Source: Atopobium fossor DSM 15642 (GTDB lineage: Bacteria; Actinomycetota; Coriobacteriia; Coriobacteriales; Atopobiaceae). From it: a stretch of DNA of 64,000 nt. Positions 46,845-56,389 of the stretch are shown piece by piece. The stretch is from NCBI RefSeq assembly GCF_000483125.1, contig NZ_KI519553.1, positions 779,124-843,123 on the forward strand. Direction: 5' to 3'. The notes below the pieces were generated by a model. The model ran no database searches. It was not told the origin of the DNA and was given only the letters and a program-made list of their open reading frames with translations. Position 1 is the first letter of the stretch. Every line of letters starts with the position of its first letter. The position numbers were made by a program, and so were the translations under genes.

Positions 46845-47148
46845 CGTTTGAGCCTTTCTTAGGCAAAGTGACAAGACTGCGACATGCACGAATATCTTCG
46901 GCGTAGTTTTTCCAGAAGTCATCAAGTGCATCACTAAACTCGTAAAGGCACGCGTTTAAAAATAAAGGCCACGCTTCCCCATCGTTGGATGAAAAAGCGT
47001 GGCTATTTGCATACCCCAATCGCTTAGCGAGCACAGGAGAAACTGAATCCACTACATCTTTTAGACGTTCGTCTGTCTCAGCTGCATCCCATGTGATATT
47101 CAGCTTTCGTCTGATGGCGGCCATGACCTCAGGTTTTATACCGGCCAT
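46828..47148 (-). CDS. Head-tail connector, gp6-like
   Basis: A 106-residue helical protein starting MAGIKPEVMAAIRRKLNITW, then DAAETDERLKDVVDSVSPVL and a helix LFLNACLYEFSDALDDFWKN. These helical features match the gp6-like connectors that extend the portal ring. GGAGGTAGTGC precedes the ATG. It comes right after the capsid gene, as is usual. Confidence 0.75.
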   Translation of the reverse strand: MAGIKPEVMAAIRRKLNITWDAAETDERLKDVVDSVSPVLAKRLGYANSHAFSSNDGEAWPLFLNACLYEFSDALDDFWKNYAEDIRACRSLVTLPKKGSNDGAQD

Positions 47149-47165
47149 GCACTACCTCCATTTGC

Positions 47166-48383
47166 TTAAGCAGACGTCTTAGTGTTGACAGTACCCTTCA
47201 CCGTAACATTGAGATAGGCGGGGTCGAGCTTAGAGATATCAAGAACAATGGCCGAAGTGTTATCAAAAGCACGCCCATAAGCATACATAACAGACTTGAA
47301 CGCGCGCTGATCCTCGATAAACTTCGCTTCATCGCTGTATTCAATACCACGGTTGCCACCTACGAACACATCGTATTCATCTGGCAAGAACAAGATGGCG
47401 GTACCATCAGTAAGTTCAGTGGTAGTAAATACCTCAGTGGGTACAGGGAACAGGTCATGGACATATTGACCAGTAGTGGGAAGTTGTACGGTAGTAGCAG
47501 GCATTACCTTAGTGAGATAGTCAGTAGTAGTGCAAACCAACGCTACGCCACCACTGCGAAAATCAATTGATTTATCCTTACCCTTCTCATCTTTTGCGAG
47601 CTGCGCGACAAGACCACCATAGGTAGCTGGTGTAAATTCAGTCACCTTAGTCTTGCTCTTCTCGGGATATCCAGTAGAGGTGCTATAAGAAACACCTTCA
47701 TGAATATCACGATTAAGACCTACAGGCTCGCCTTTTGCGCCCTTACCAGCAACAACGCCAGCTTCAAGGCCGCAGGCAATAGCTTCACCAAGTACGGTGC
47801 GGACGTAACCGTCCATCCACACAGGGCCAAGCTTGAGCATATCAATGGATACCAAAGCAAAAGCAGAAAGCTTACCCTGCTTAACATCGATAACTTCAAA
47901 TGCTGAGGTAATTTCTTTAGTAATGGCTTCGCCAACATTTCCCCAAGCAGCCAATTGTTTGGTGTGCTTGTTACGCAGCCATTCAGTGATAAAGCCAACA
48001 TTGACCATGTTCAGGCGAGCAAGCAAAGGATGCTTTGCCTGAATATCTTTAATAATCTCGTCAAAAATAGTCGAAGGCATCATCTTGTCAGGAACTGCCG
48101 AGAAATTGGCAAGCTCTTGACGAGGATTAGAGCTAGAAAGCGCATCAATGATGCGCTGGTAATACTTTGTCTCATCACTAGTAAGCTGACGAAAACCGCG
48201 CTGGGCCAAAACAGCAGCATCATTTGATGCAACCGCTTGATTGTACTGCTCGGTTACATCTTCCAAAATACCAGCACGTAAGGCATCAAACGCTCGTTCA
48301 AAGTCATTTTTATCTTCTGACTTCAAAGCCGCTGAAAACTGCTCGACAAGCTTTTTGGACGTGCCGTTAAGATTGATAGGCAT
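47166..48383 (-). CDS. Major capsid protein, HK97 fold
   Basis: The 405-residue protein has an N-terminal helical segment of about 100 residues that resembles the HK97 delta scaffold, then VPDKMMPSTIFDEIIKDIQA, the usual start of the mature fold. The conserved GLEAGVVAGKGAKGEPVGLN loop is present. It forms the head shell after the protease trims it. Gene order protease-capsid-connector fits HK97-type heads. Confidence 0.93.
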   Translation of the reverse strand: MPINLNGTSKKLVEQFSAALKSEDKNDFERAFDALRAGILEDVTEQYNQAVASNDAAVLAQRGFRQLTSDETKYYQRIIDALSSSNPRQELANFSAVPDKMMPSTIFDEIIKDIQAKHPLLARLNMVNVGFITEWLRNKHTKQLAAWGNVGEAITKEITSAFEVIDVKQGKLSAFALVSIDMLKLGPVWMDGYVRTVLGEAIACGLEAGVVAGKGAKGEPVGLNRDIHEGVSYSTSTGYPEKSKTKVTEFTPATYGGLVAQLAKDEKGKDKSIDFRSGGVALVCTTTDYLTKVMPATTVQLPTTGQYVHDLFPVPTEVFTTTELTDGTAILFLPDEYDVFVGGNRGIEYSDEAKFIEDQRAFKSVMYAYGRAFDNTSAIVLDISKLDPAYLNVTVKGTVNTKTSA

Positions 48384-48394
48384 ATTTATCTCCT

Positions 48395-49275
<881 letters not shown>

Positions 49276-49279
<4 letters not shown>

Positions 49280-51162
49280 TTTGTTTCACCTCCGCCCGCA
49301 TCCTCGTGATTTTTTGTTCTCTGGTATTCATCTGCCCAAGGCTTATTGATGCGGTCTTGGCCAGTAAATCCACGAATTTCATTGGGATTATCGATAGAGC
49401 TACCAACAAGCTTTTCGATCTTGTCGGCAACCTCAAATAAATCTACATGGCGTATGTGCGTTGTATCTACATGGACGCGCGCACCTGCTGCCCATTGAGA
49501 CTGGTTGTATGTCTTACGAGTAAGCTCAGTTTCCAGTGCACGCGCTACTGGATCTACAGCAAATGTAAGAAGTGAGCTTACCAATTCGGCAAAATTATTA
49601 GTGTTCCCGTACATCAGACTGGTAGGTATACGCATACATACCGCAGCCGTTTCAAACATATCTTTGCGAATAGCTGCCACAGCATCAGGCATAACAGGAT
49701 GGGCGTTGGCACCTTCCGACACTCGCTCCATCTTCTGCCCGCTAAAAAGTGGCATAACGGCCGGGCGAGAAGAAGAGATGAAGGATTTGAGATTGGTCTT
49801 GAGCCGTTGTTTATGCTCATCTTCCTGCTCTGGTGTGCCGTTGACTGGCTGAGCTAAGGTATAAATCCATTTCGGCGTTGCGTGGTCATGCATGGCCGCT
49901 ATAACCGCGTCTGCCAGCTGTTCATACTGCACATCAAGCTGGCGCATAAGAGAACCCCAGCCATCCTCACCGCCACCAACCGAAAAATAATAGACTGCGG
50001 AGCTTTTCAACACATCAGAAATAGTGCCGGCAGATCCTCTTAGCGCAATTGCGCCTACCATGTCGGTTGTCTTTGCATAGTCAATGCCAATAACGCAAGG
50101 CATTTTGCGTAAAGACGCAAGATCATAGCTGCGTGACGCAGCCATAAGGTTTTCCCAAGAAGTGACTGCAATATCGCTTCTGCCTTGTGGAATATTGAAA
50201 CGCTTAGTAGGCGTTGCTGGATGTCGTTGCGGATTGCGATTCCACGTACGATATTCATTGCGATACTCAAACAGTAGCGTCTCTGAGCGCGTAAGCCGAG
50301 GATTGGCTTTAGGCCACATAGCCTCATCGTGAATCTCGTCAAGAGAGTCAAGGTGACACATGAAGGGCAGCATACCGCCATCTTGCTCTTCGCCGCGCAA
50401 GATAGCACGCGCAAGTACTTTATCCTCGTCTAATGGTCCATCGCGCACATCACCGTCGGTAGTGGTCTTTAGCCTTCGAGGGTGGTCTTTCTTACCAAGT
50501 CCGCCCGTAAAGACTTCCATTGATGCTGCATCTTCGTAGGCGTGCTCTTCATCAAACCACACGCATCCGGAGCGCATGCCGTCTTTGCCACTGCTATTGC
50601 CGCTCCAATATTTGAAGCGGCTACCAGTTTCAAGGCTGCGCAGCTCGATTTTGTTCCAATCGAAACCTTGGGAAAATAAATCGCTCTTGCCCTCAAAGAT
50701 ACGCCACAGGTCGTCGTAGCCAATGCGTGACTGCTCTTCGACCGTAGCACAAACATCGACATCGTAGTCTTTTATTCCATTAGCAGGCGAAAGCATGCAA
50801 AACGTTGCAAATCCACCAAAGCCAGTTTTTCCCCAGCCACGACCGATATAGATAAACAAATCAGTCCAGCGCGGGAAAAAGCCTTCTCTAAAGGTGCAAA
50901 GCCACAACGCAATCATGAATTTCTCTTCAGGGGCGAGCCTGAAAGGAAAATACTTCTGATAGCTCATGTAGCGAGCTAAGCGATCTTTATCAACCCATAG
51001 CTTTTCGGTGGCAAATACATGGCGCACATATGCACACAACAGATGCATATCCTCACAGGCAACGATTTTGCCAGTTTCCACCATGCGCAGCCATTCAGTA
51101 ATCTCTGGAGCTGCAATGCGCTTGTGTGTTTGGTATCTGGCCCTCTTGCTTTTGACAACCAC
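49276..51162 (-). CDS. Chimera: large terminase N-part joined to portal C-part
   Basis: A 628-residue frame holding parts of two proteins. Residues 1-365 are large terminase: GRGWGKT at 107-113 (Walker A), CVWFDEEH at 200-207 (Walker B) and IGIDYAKTTD at 358-367, the first acidic residue of the nuclease domain. The remaining nuclease domain is missing. From about 385, MRIPTSLMYGNTNNFAELVS and FAVDPVARALETELTRKTYN are HK97-family portal C-terminal features, and the portal N-half is missing. The start is GTG 51162 overlapping the terS stop region. An in-frame deletion is the simplest cause. Confidence 0.85.
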
Positions 51163-51163
51163 A

Positions 51164-51520
51164 TTACAGATCCAATGATTCTGCTACCGCAGCTACTTCT
51201 GCTTTAGCGGCGCGCCTGCGCGACTTCACAGGGTCCATCCCAAGCTGTGCGCGTGACATTAAATCAAGTGCTTTCGCATTGCCTGCGTTGGCGGCCTGAA
51301 AAAGTGAGCGGCGAAGTTTTGCACGACCTTTTGCTGCGAAGCGTTCTTGAGTGTCGTCAAAGCAAAGACCGAAAGCATCCTTGCAAAGTGTATCCAAGGC
51401 TTTTTCGGCACAGCTAAGTACCGCAGCAACTTCAGTAGCATCGCTACCAGCTTCTAGCAGCTCAGCGACTTGTTTTTTATCTTCATCAGTCCATTTAACA
51501 CGCTTAGAAGACATAGCCAT
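51164..51520 (-). CDS. Terminase small subunit
   Basis: The 118-residue protein opens with a helix-turn-helix (VKWTDEDKKQVAELLEAGSD, ATEVAAVLSCAEKALDTLCK). KLRRSLFQAANAGNAKALDL corresponds to the oligomerisation helices seen in small terminases. It recognises phage DNA ends for packaging. It directly precedes the large terminase part with overlapping stop/start bases. Confidence 0.85.
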   Translation of the reverse strand: MAMSSKRVKWTDEDKKQVAELLEAGSDATEVAAVLSCAEKALDTLCKDAFGLCFDDTQERFAAKGRAKLRRSLFQAANAGNAKALDLMSRAQLGMDPVKSRRRAAKAEVAAVAESLDL

Positions 51521-51750
51521 CAGCTCCCCAGAAGTGAGAAAGAAAAAATATTTTTATGTGATTGAGTCGAAATCCTAAGTATGGACGCCGGTCTTAGCAT
51601 TTTTTGTAAAAAAGGGGGTTATGTATGTGGGGGTATAGGCTTTTGTGGTGCCGTGTGTGACACGATAACGCACTACATCACATCCATAATCATTTTGAGT
51701 TTGAAACTGTCTTAAACGCCGTTACAGCTGCTTTAAACGGCATATGATTT
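51521..51750. other. Gene-free gap beside terS, candidate cos region
   Basis: About 230 bp between the HNH nuclease and small terminase genes, with GGGGGTTATGTATGTGGGGG near 51,613 and no coding frame. In many cos-type phages HNH and terS flank the packaging site, so cos may lie here. No end sequence can be proved from this window. Confidence 0.4.
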
Positions 51751-52137
51751 TTACCATCTTTCAACCGTCAGTGGTGGTTTGCGCGTGCGCTGCGACTTAC
51801 CAAAGCGACCATGCGCAATATCATGGGCGCTGTGACTGAGCGGAACTAAATTGCGTATAACCTCACCATCTTTGACGGCAAACTCCGATAATGCCCAGCC
51901 TGGATAATCTTCCACATACATCACGTGATGAACCACGTTTGCCGGAACAAACAGTGATGGTGACTGCTCAAGTTCATATTGGCTCTCCCCGTGAAACTCA
52001 CGTAACACATGAGCGCGCAATTTAATCCATGCAGACAAGCAATAAAAATCATGATCGCTTTTCTTTTGCGAGCGGCGGTCCAATATCCACTGAGCCAGTG
52101 CATGGTTATACACTGGCTTTTGCGGCAAAATAATCAT
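51751..52137 (-). CDS. HNH-type endonuclease
   Basis: About 128 residues from ATG 52137. VPANVVHHVMYVEDYPGWAL carries the HH of the HNH motif, and LVPLSHSAHDIAHGRFG the Asn-less later part with His. The two Cys pairs of many relatives are lacking. In HK97-like phages such nucleases assist terminase in cutting at cos. A terminator ends the gene upstream, so this starts the packaging transcript. Confidence 0.8.
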   Translation of the reverse strand: MIILPQKPVYNHALAQWILDRRSQKKSDHDFYCLSAWIKLRAHVLREFHGESQYELEQSPSLFVPANVVHHVMYVEDYPGWALSEFAVKDGEVIRNLVPLSHSAHDIAHGRFGKSQRTRKPPLTVERW

Positions 52138-52167
52138 AATTATCCGAACAGGTATGTGCTTGCTAAA

Positions 52168-52202
52168 CAAAAAAGGCGCGGAGCATTTATGCCCTGCGCC
52201 TT
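52168..52202 (-). terminator. Terminator between early/middle and late genes
   Basis: On the minus strand AAGGCGC...GCGCCTT encloses GGGCAT/ATGCTC pairing and is followed by a T-run, just after the sigma-like regulator gene. Late expression may need its bypass. Confidence 0.85.
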
Positions 52203-52261
52203 ACCTCACAAATCAACACACTATCAATTTAGCGTAAAAGGTGGGAAATGCAAGCCTTCAT

Positions 52262-52702
52262 TTAACTTTCATAACTCCATCCTCTTATCATATGCACCAT
52301 TCCCACATCATCACAGAGCTGCAAAGCATCAGCCTTTATCTGGTTAACGCGGCGTCTTGTTAGGCATAGCCGCTCTGCAATCTGCCTGCTTTCTATGCCA
52401 TCGATGTAGTACAACCTCATTACGCAGGCGGTACGTGGCTCTGTCATATGTGACAAACGGTCAAGGGCGGTATGTGCATCATTAAGCACAGCAGAGCAAT
52501 ATCCTGCTGCAGCTTCAAGCTTAAGACGTGCATGATGAATCTCTAAAGCTTGAGAACAGGTTGGGTCACCAACACCGCCTTTACATCCACTACCACCACT
52601 AGAAGCCTTGCCATATTTTTCTAGCACATACAGCTCGGCACGTGCGGTCTGCAGCTCTTTAGCACATGAGCGCACATTGTCCCACCACTCAGCTGCATTC
52701 AT
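52262..52702 (-). CDS. Sigma-region-4-like late regulator
   Basis: A 146-residue protein with an N-terminal helical pair and a C-terminal helix-turn-helix: VMRLYYIDGIESRQIAERLC and LTRRRVNQIKADALQLC, which resembles sigma region 4. In many Gram-positive phages a protein of this type (ArpU/RinA-like) turns on late genes. A Cys/Gly loop (SGGSGCKGGVGDPTC) in the middle is unusual. It overlaps the dUTPase gene by 4 bp and is followed by a terminator. Confidence 0.75.
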   Translation of the reverse strand: MNAAEWWDNVRSCAKELQTARAELYVLEKYGKASSGGSGCKGGVGDPTCSQALEIHHARLKLEAAAGYCSAVLNDAHTALDRLSHMTEPRTACVMRLYYIDGIESRQIAERLCLTRRRVNQIKADALQLCDDVGMVHMIRGWSYES

Positions 52703-53139
52703 CGAGCGTCCCCCTGAATGCCTGTAGAGCCGTAGCCTTTATGCCCTCGCTCGGTATCTTCAAGCTCGTCTACTACGACAAAACTGCACTGCTCATGGGG
52801 CACAATAACCATTTGGCAGATGCGGTCACCAGCATAAACCTCAAATGGCTCGTCGGTGTCATTAGTGAGAGTAACTTTAATCTCACCACGGTACCCGCTG
52901 TCAATCACACCCACGCAATTACGAAGAGCAATACCATGCTTGCACCCCAAGCCACTACGTGGAAATACCAGGCCAACAAAGCCTTGTGGTATCTCAGCTG
53001 CAATCCCAGTGCCCACAGTGACATGACCATGAGCAGGCACGGCAACCGTAGATGCCGCACTTAAATCAAAGCCTGCATCTCCAGGGTGTGCGTAGCGCGG
53101 CACAGCACCTGTGATGCTTTTAATGCGTATCGTCTGCAT
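52699..53139 (-). CDS. dut: dUTP diphosphatase
   Basis: The 146-residue trimeric-type dUTPase shows all five motifs: HPGDAGFDLSAA, PRSGLGCKHGI, GVIDSGYRGEIKV, RICQMVIVP and RGHKGYGSTG. It hydrolyses dUTP to dUMP, keeping uracil out of phage DNA and feeding dTMP synthesis. It overlaps the regulator gene and follows a small DNA-binding protein by 4 bp. Confidence 0.96.
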   Translation of the reverse strand: MQTIRIKSITGAVPRYAHPGDAGFDLSAASTVAVPAHGHVTVGTGIAAEIPQGFVGLVFPRSGLGCKHGIALRNCVGVIDSGYRGEIKVTLTNDTDEPFEVYAGDRICQMVIVPHEQCSFVVVDELEDTERGHKGYGSTGIQGDAR

Positions 53140-53143
53140 GTCT

Positions 53144-53446
53144 TTAATCCTTCCTTCTGCTTTTCGACTGGTGAAGTGTTGCGATATGTCCCATGAGCTT
53201 GCGTGGTGTGGTACGTAGCTCTCTGGCTAGTGTGTCCATAACCGCGCCAATAAGTTCATCTTCTTCAGGTATCCAGTGCTTGTAGCTACGTGTGCTAAGT
53301 CCATATTTTTTTGCTTGGTAAGCAATAGCCGATGTACTACGCCCAGGAAGTAGCCTTTTCCAAACCTTGTGAGTCGAACCAAAACCCATCTCAAAGCCAC
53401 GCTGCAAAACCTGAATTTCTTTGGTAGTCCAAGCTTTCGTACTCAT
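53144..53446 (-). CDS. Myb/SANT-like small DNA-binding protein
   Basis: A 100-residue basic protein with two helix-rich units: WTTKEIQVLQRGFEMGFGST near the start and WIPEEDELIGAVMDTLAREL in the second half, each with the W-x-x-E-E spacing of Myb/SANT folds. A homeodomain-like R-S-T-S-A-I-A-Y-Q-A-K-K helix lies between. I infer DNA binding; its target is unknown. It overlaps the helicase loader gene by 4 bp. Confidence 0.65.
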   Translation of the reverse strand: MSTKAWTTKEIQVLQRGFEMGFGSTHKVWKRLLPGRSTSAIAYQAKKYGLSTRSYKHWIPEEDELIGAVMDTLARELRTTPRKLMGHIATLHQSKSRRKD

Positions 53447-54186
53447 AGGCTTTTCCTTGATTGTCTTTTGTCGGTCCCTCCTGCTTGCATTACGGCGCAG
53501 GTACCCAAAAGCCGAGATACGATAGCTCGTGCCATTTCGACATCGCCATTTCTCGACAGGCGTTTTGCCAGCTCATTGGGTGTGTGTTGGCCTGTGATAA
53601 TGGTTGGTAGACGTGCACCATATCTCGCATCGATAATCTCAAACAGCTTGGCGAGCGCCCAAGGCGTCGGTGCTTCTTTGCCAAGGTCATCCAGGACAAG
53701 TAGTGGCGTTTTAGCATAGACGGCGGTAGCTTGTGTCTCATTACTTGCACCCATAGCATCACGAAGACGTGCCAGCATGGCAGTCGTTTGTACAAAGACT
53801 GCAGAGCTGCTTGTGGAATAAAGCCATCCTTTGAGAATGGAACAAGCAAGATGTGTTTTTCCTGCTCCCACATTGCCGTAAATCCAAAAGCCACGTGAGG
53901 TATTAACAATTTCTTGTGCGCGTTTGGAGTCAATTGCACATCCGTCAAATGCTTTGGGCATCCCTGCGCGGTGGCACTTGTCCAAGAAAAGCTTACGGGC
54001 ACGTTGTTGTGCGTCTCCTGCAGCTTCATTGTTCGATTTCCTGCGGGCATCTTCTTGTGCGGTAAGCTCTGCTTGGAACTCTGCTGCCGTCATCACGTTG
54101 ATTTCCTGCACTTCATCTGCAGAAAAACCGCCTTGTGGCATAGCGTTGCCGTGGCGCTCAAAAAGATCATGCAGTGTCGTAGACAT
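53443..54186 (-). CDS. DnaC/IstB-like helicase loader ATPase
   Basis: The 247-residue AAA+ protein has GFWIYGNVGAGKTHLACSIL (Walker A), TPLLVLDDLGKEAPTPWALA (Walker B) and GQHTPNELAKRLSRNGDVEM (sensor region). Proteins like this place the host replicative helicase on the phage origin. It overlaps the initiator gene by one base, as in lambda O-P. The N-terminal 60 residues are helical and may contact the helicase. Confidence 0.88.
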   Translation of the reverse strand: MSTTLHDLFERHGNAMPQGGFSADEVQEINVMTAAEFQAELTAQEDARRKSNNEAAGDAQQRARKLFLDKCHRAGMPKAFDGCAIDSKRAQEIVNTSRGFWIYGNVGAGKTHLACSILKGWLYSTSSSAVFVQTTAMLARLRDAMGASNETQATAVYAKTPLLVLDDLGKEAPTPWALAKLFEIIDARYGARLPTIITGQHTPNELAKRLSRNGDVEMARAIVSRLLGTCAVMQAGGTDKRQSRKSL

Positions 54187-54833
54187 TAGAACACCTCATC
54201 TGGTGTTATGTTGTATTCGCTAAAGCTTTCTGTTATCTGAGGTTTTGCGCCAAAGCTACGCCGCGCCCAATTGCGTACAGCTGCTTTCCAGTCGCGCATC
54301 TTGTGCGAGCCTACGCGCCAGCCGTTAGCTTCGTAGTAGTCGTAAATCTGTTCAGCATCGATAGAGAGATTTTGAGAGACTGCGTAGTCCTTGATTTCTT
54401 GAATCGTCGGTTTAATAAAACGCGCTCTCTTATTATCTATATTATTATCTATATTATTATCTATATTATTGTTAGAAGTTTTTTCGTGGGGGGTAGAAGT
54501 TTTTTCCTTAGTTTTTGGGAAATTATTTCCACCCGTCTGGAAATTATTTCCACCCCATGGAAGTTTTATCAACCTTCGTGTTTGGCTTGTGTAATCATCC
54601 AGTGGCTCAAGTTTTACGTCAATCAAACCCTTGCGTTGCAAGCTTGATATAGCTGCTGTAACAGACCTATCAGTAGCAGATGTCGCAGAAGCCAGATATT
54701 TGTTTGTGCCAGAAAAAATATTGTCACCTTGGCAAAAACCGTAAATAATTGCATAAACACTTAGCTCGACGCCCTTAAGCTTAAGGTCATTGACCATCCA
54801 ACCCTGGACAACGTAGTAATTCTCGTTATTCAT
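54186..54833 (-). CDS. Phage replication initiator with N-terminal winged helix
   Basis: The 215-residue protein begins with a winged helix (MVNDLKLKGVELSVYAIIYG; TSATDRSVTAAISSLQRKGL) common to phage replication proteins. A low-complexity linker carries GGNNFQTGGNNFPKTKEKTS and NNNIDNNIDNNIDN, read from repeated DNA. The C-terminus, with YYEANGWRVGSHKMRDWKAA, matches the domain often found at the end of lambda O/DnaD-type initiators. I infer origin binding; the origin is probably in the gene itself. GGAG precedes ATG 54833. Confidence 0.82.
   Translation of the reverse strand: MNNENYYVVQGWMVNDLKLKGVELSVYAIIYGFCQGDNIFSGTNKYLASATSATDRSVTAAISSLQRKGLIDVKLEPLDDYTSQTRRLIKLPWGGNNFQTGGNNFPKTKEKTSTPHEKTSNNNIDNNIDNNIDNKRARFIKPTIQEIKDYAVSQNLSIDAEQIYDYYEANGWRVGSHKMRDWKAAVRNWARRSFGAKPQITESFSEYNITPDEVF
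54429..54572. other. Putative phage replication origin inside the initiator gene
   Basis: Three and a half 12-bp units ATTATTATCTAT form an AT-rich tract at 54429-54470. Next to it lie five related sites with GAA at 54475, 54496, 54519, 54540 and 54560: GAAGTTTTTTC twice, then the palindrome GGAAATTATTTCC twice, then GGAAGTTTTATC. Spacings of 20-23 bp put them on the same face of the helix. The layout resembles lambda ori within O. Confidence 0.7.
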
Positions 54834-54885
54834 TTTTCAACTCCAAAGAAAAAGAGATGCGCCCGTAACAGGGCGCATACAGTGA

Positions 54886-55284
54886 TTAAAACGGGATATC
54901 ATCGTCTACAAGCTCTTGTGCAGGTTCTTGTGGCTGCGGTGGCTGTGTAGCTTGTTGTTGTTGGCTCAAAAACTCGATGTTATCGACCACAACCTCAAGC
55001 TTGCTTCTGCGCTGACCGTCATACTCCCACGAGCTAAAGCGCAGTTTGCCCTCAATAGCTACCTTGCTTCCCTTGTGCAAATAGCGCGTAATGGCTTCTG
55101 CACGTGCTCCAAACATCACACAGTCAACGAAGTTGGGATAGTCTTCCCATTCGCCAGACTGAGGGTTTTTCCTACGATCATTGACAGCCACACCAAAGCT
55201 TGCAACTGGTGTGCCGCCCGCTGTGCTTTTAAGCTCAATGTCACGTGTAAGGTGACCGCTAATCAGTACGCGATTAATTGACAT
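54886..55284 (-). CDS. ssb: Single-stranded DNA-binding protein
   Basis: A 132-residue SSB: SINRVLISGHLTRDIELKST, then EDYPNFVDCVMFGARAEAIT and KGSKVAIEGKLRFSSWEYDG complete the OB fold. A Q/P-rich linker leads to the acidic tip DDDIPF, where partner proteins bind. The ATG at 55284 follows AAGGTAG. A small basic frame overlaps its start. It probably begins the replication transcript after an operator-like site at 55503. Confidence 0.96.
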   Translation of the reverse strand: MSINRVLISGHLTRDIELKSTAGGTPVASFGVAVNDRRKNPQSGEWEDYPNFVDCVMFGARAEAITRYLHKGSKVAIEGKLRFSSWEYDGQRRSKLEVVVDNIEFLSQQQQATQPPQPQEPAQELVDDDIPF

Positions 55285-55402
55285 TACTACCTTCTTTCTT
55301 TGCCATTTTCGTGGTCTCACGAAAATGGTTAGTTGATTTTTTAGAGTGTTTTTTTACTGCTTTTGCAAACAGCAAGCGCCATAAAACCATTGGTGTTTTC
55401 AT
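55274..55402 (-). CDS. Small basic protein overlapping ssb, unknown
   Basis: A 42-residue frame from ATG 55402 behind AGAGGT, starting MKTPMVLWRLLFAKAVKKHS and ending with lysine-rich sequence. It overlaps the ssb start by 11 bp, so translation could couple the two. Its basic nature suggests nucleic acid binding. No family was recognised. Confidence 0.45.
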   Translation of the reverse strand: MKTPMVLWRLLFAKAVKKHSKKSTNHFRETTKMAKKEGSNVN

Positions 55403-55502
55403 GGCTTGTAATACCTCTTTTTTAAGCTGAAAAGATAATTACTTCTTATCTGGGAAGTGAGTTGTAAAAACAACGTAAAAATGAATATTGACCTCGTGGT
55501 TT

Positions 55503-55519
55503 GATGAAATTAATTCAAG
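55503..55519. promoter_or_regulatory. Operator-like site before the ssb transcript
   Basis: GATGAAATTAATTCAAG matches 14 of 17 bases of the perfect palindrome at 62069-62085. It lies about 100 bp upstream of the small basic gene and ssb in a gene-free, AT-rich gap, so the phage repressors may act here. Confidence 0.5.
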
Positions 55520-55566
55520 GTCGTAAAAATGTGAATTGTCACAAAATTGTCAGTAAGATACTTCTT

Positions 55567-55752
55567 TTACTTCTGAAAAGATTGCAGCTGCTTTTCTGAT
55601 GCTGTGCAGCTTCCCCATTCGCGGCAATTAGTCCACAAGTCTCTTAAGGCGCAAAAGGTCTTTTCTCCACCGTAATCAATGACTTGACGCTCATAGGGGC
55701 AATGAAAAGGATCGGGCATCTCTGCTGTAAAAAGGCTTAGCTGGTCTTGCAT
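55567..55752 (-). CDS. Small Cys-containing phage protein, unknown
   Basis: About 61 residues from ATG 55752 (MQDQLSLFTAEMPDPFHCPY). It has four Cys, in HCPY, FCAL, NCRE and SCTA, arranged as a possible metal site. The opening QLSLF is a hydrophobic peptide of the kind that can bind a DNA clamp; this is speculation. It overlaps the methyltransferase stop region by one base. Confidence 0.6.
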   Translation of the reverse strand: MQDQLSLFTAEMPDPFHCPYERQVIDYGGEKTFCALRDLWTNCREWGSCTASEKQLQSFQK

Positions 55753-56183
55753 TATGCCCATCTCTCAAAAACTACTATCGCACTTGGAAAAGGTGCAGCG
55801 GTTTTGCTCTGGCTAAAATGCAGCCGTCCGCGTATAAACCTGATATCTGACGCATTGGGAAATACATAATCATGCCAGTATGACGTGTCTGTACGTGCTG
55901 GTATGAGCATTACGACAACCCCCCCTACAGCTTCGGAAGCTTTCTTTACCCACTGGGCAATCTGCCTGCCGTAGGGAGGATTACACCACACCCGCTCGCC
56001 ATCCCAGCATTGAGCAAGACCATCTTCTGCAAGTGTCCAATGCTTATCTACGAGGGCGTTTTCGTGTGTACTTGCTGCATCTACTGTGAATTTAAACTCG
56101 CGGTTTAGCTCGTCAAACAGGTCCTTAGGTGTAGTCCATTCATTACTTGCACTGGATCTTAAACCACTCGTGAAGGTGCTCAT
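55752..56183 (-). CDS. Phage DNA N6-adenine methyltransferase
   Basis: The 143-residue enzyme belongs to the Dam-like phage family (PF05869): SNEWTTPKDLFDELNREFKF at the start, DAASTHENALVDKHWTLAED, then VWCNPPYGRQIAQWV with the catalytic N-P-P-Y. VVMLIPARTDTSYWHDYVF is the next core strand. It would methylate adenine in phage or host DNA, possibly protecting against host restriction. GGGGGAG precedes the ATG. Confidence 0.93.
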   Translation of the reverse strand: MSTFTSGLRSSASNEWTTPKDLFDELNREFKFTVDAASTHENALVDKHWTLAEDGLAQCWDGERVWCNPPYGRQIAQWVKKASEAVGGVVVMLIPARTDTSYWHDYVFPNASDIRFIRGRLHFSQSKTAAPFPSAIVVFERWA

Positions 56184-56389
56184 TACTCCCCCTCATAAGG
56201 CTCTGGTAGCGGCATCCAGGCGCCAACAGTTCCGTCGACTGGTAAATTATTAGTAAAACGCCAACCAAAATCACAATCATAGAGTGCTGGACACGTGGCT
56301 GTATATGGGTCATCATCAGTAGCGATTGTAATAAGTACAATCTGCCATTCGTAAGGCAACCTCTCACTTACTGGTATCCATTTAGTCAT
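56183..56389 (-). CDS. DUF551 protein
   Basis: About 68 residues from ATG 56389 behind GGAGGGA. MTKWIPVSERLP is the DUF551 opening and GAWMPLPEPYEG its close, with a central CDFGWRFTNNLPVDG. The family is common in phages, often near replication or methylation genes; function unknown. The stop overlaps the methyltransferase ATG. Confidence 0.85.
   Translation of the reverse strand: MTKWIPVSERLPYEWQIVLITIATDDDPYTATCPALYDCDFGWRFTNNLPVDGTVGAWMPLPEPYEGE

Noticed and set aside
50976-51164. 62-residue frame starting at the ATG that overlaps the terS stop
   Set aside because: It lies out of frame within the terminase part, whose Walker motifs are in the GTG-started frame.
54429-54470. Short regular repeats as a CRISPR array
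   Set aside because: Units are only 12 bp, tandem without spacers, and lie inside a coding frame; no cas genes are near.
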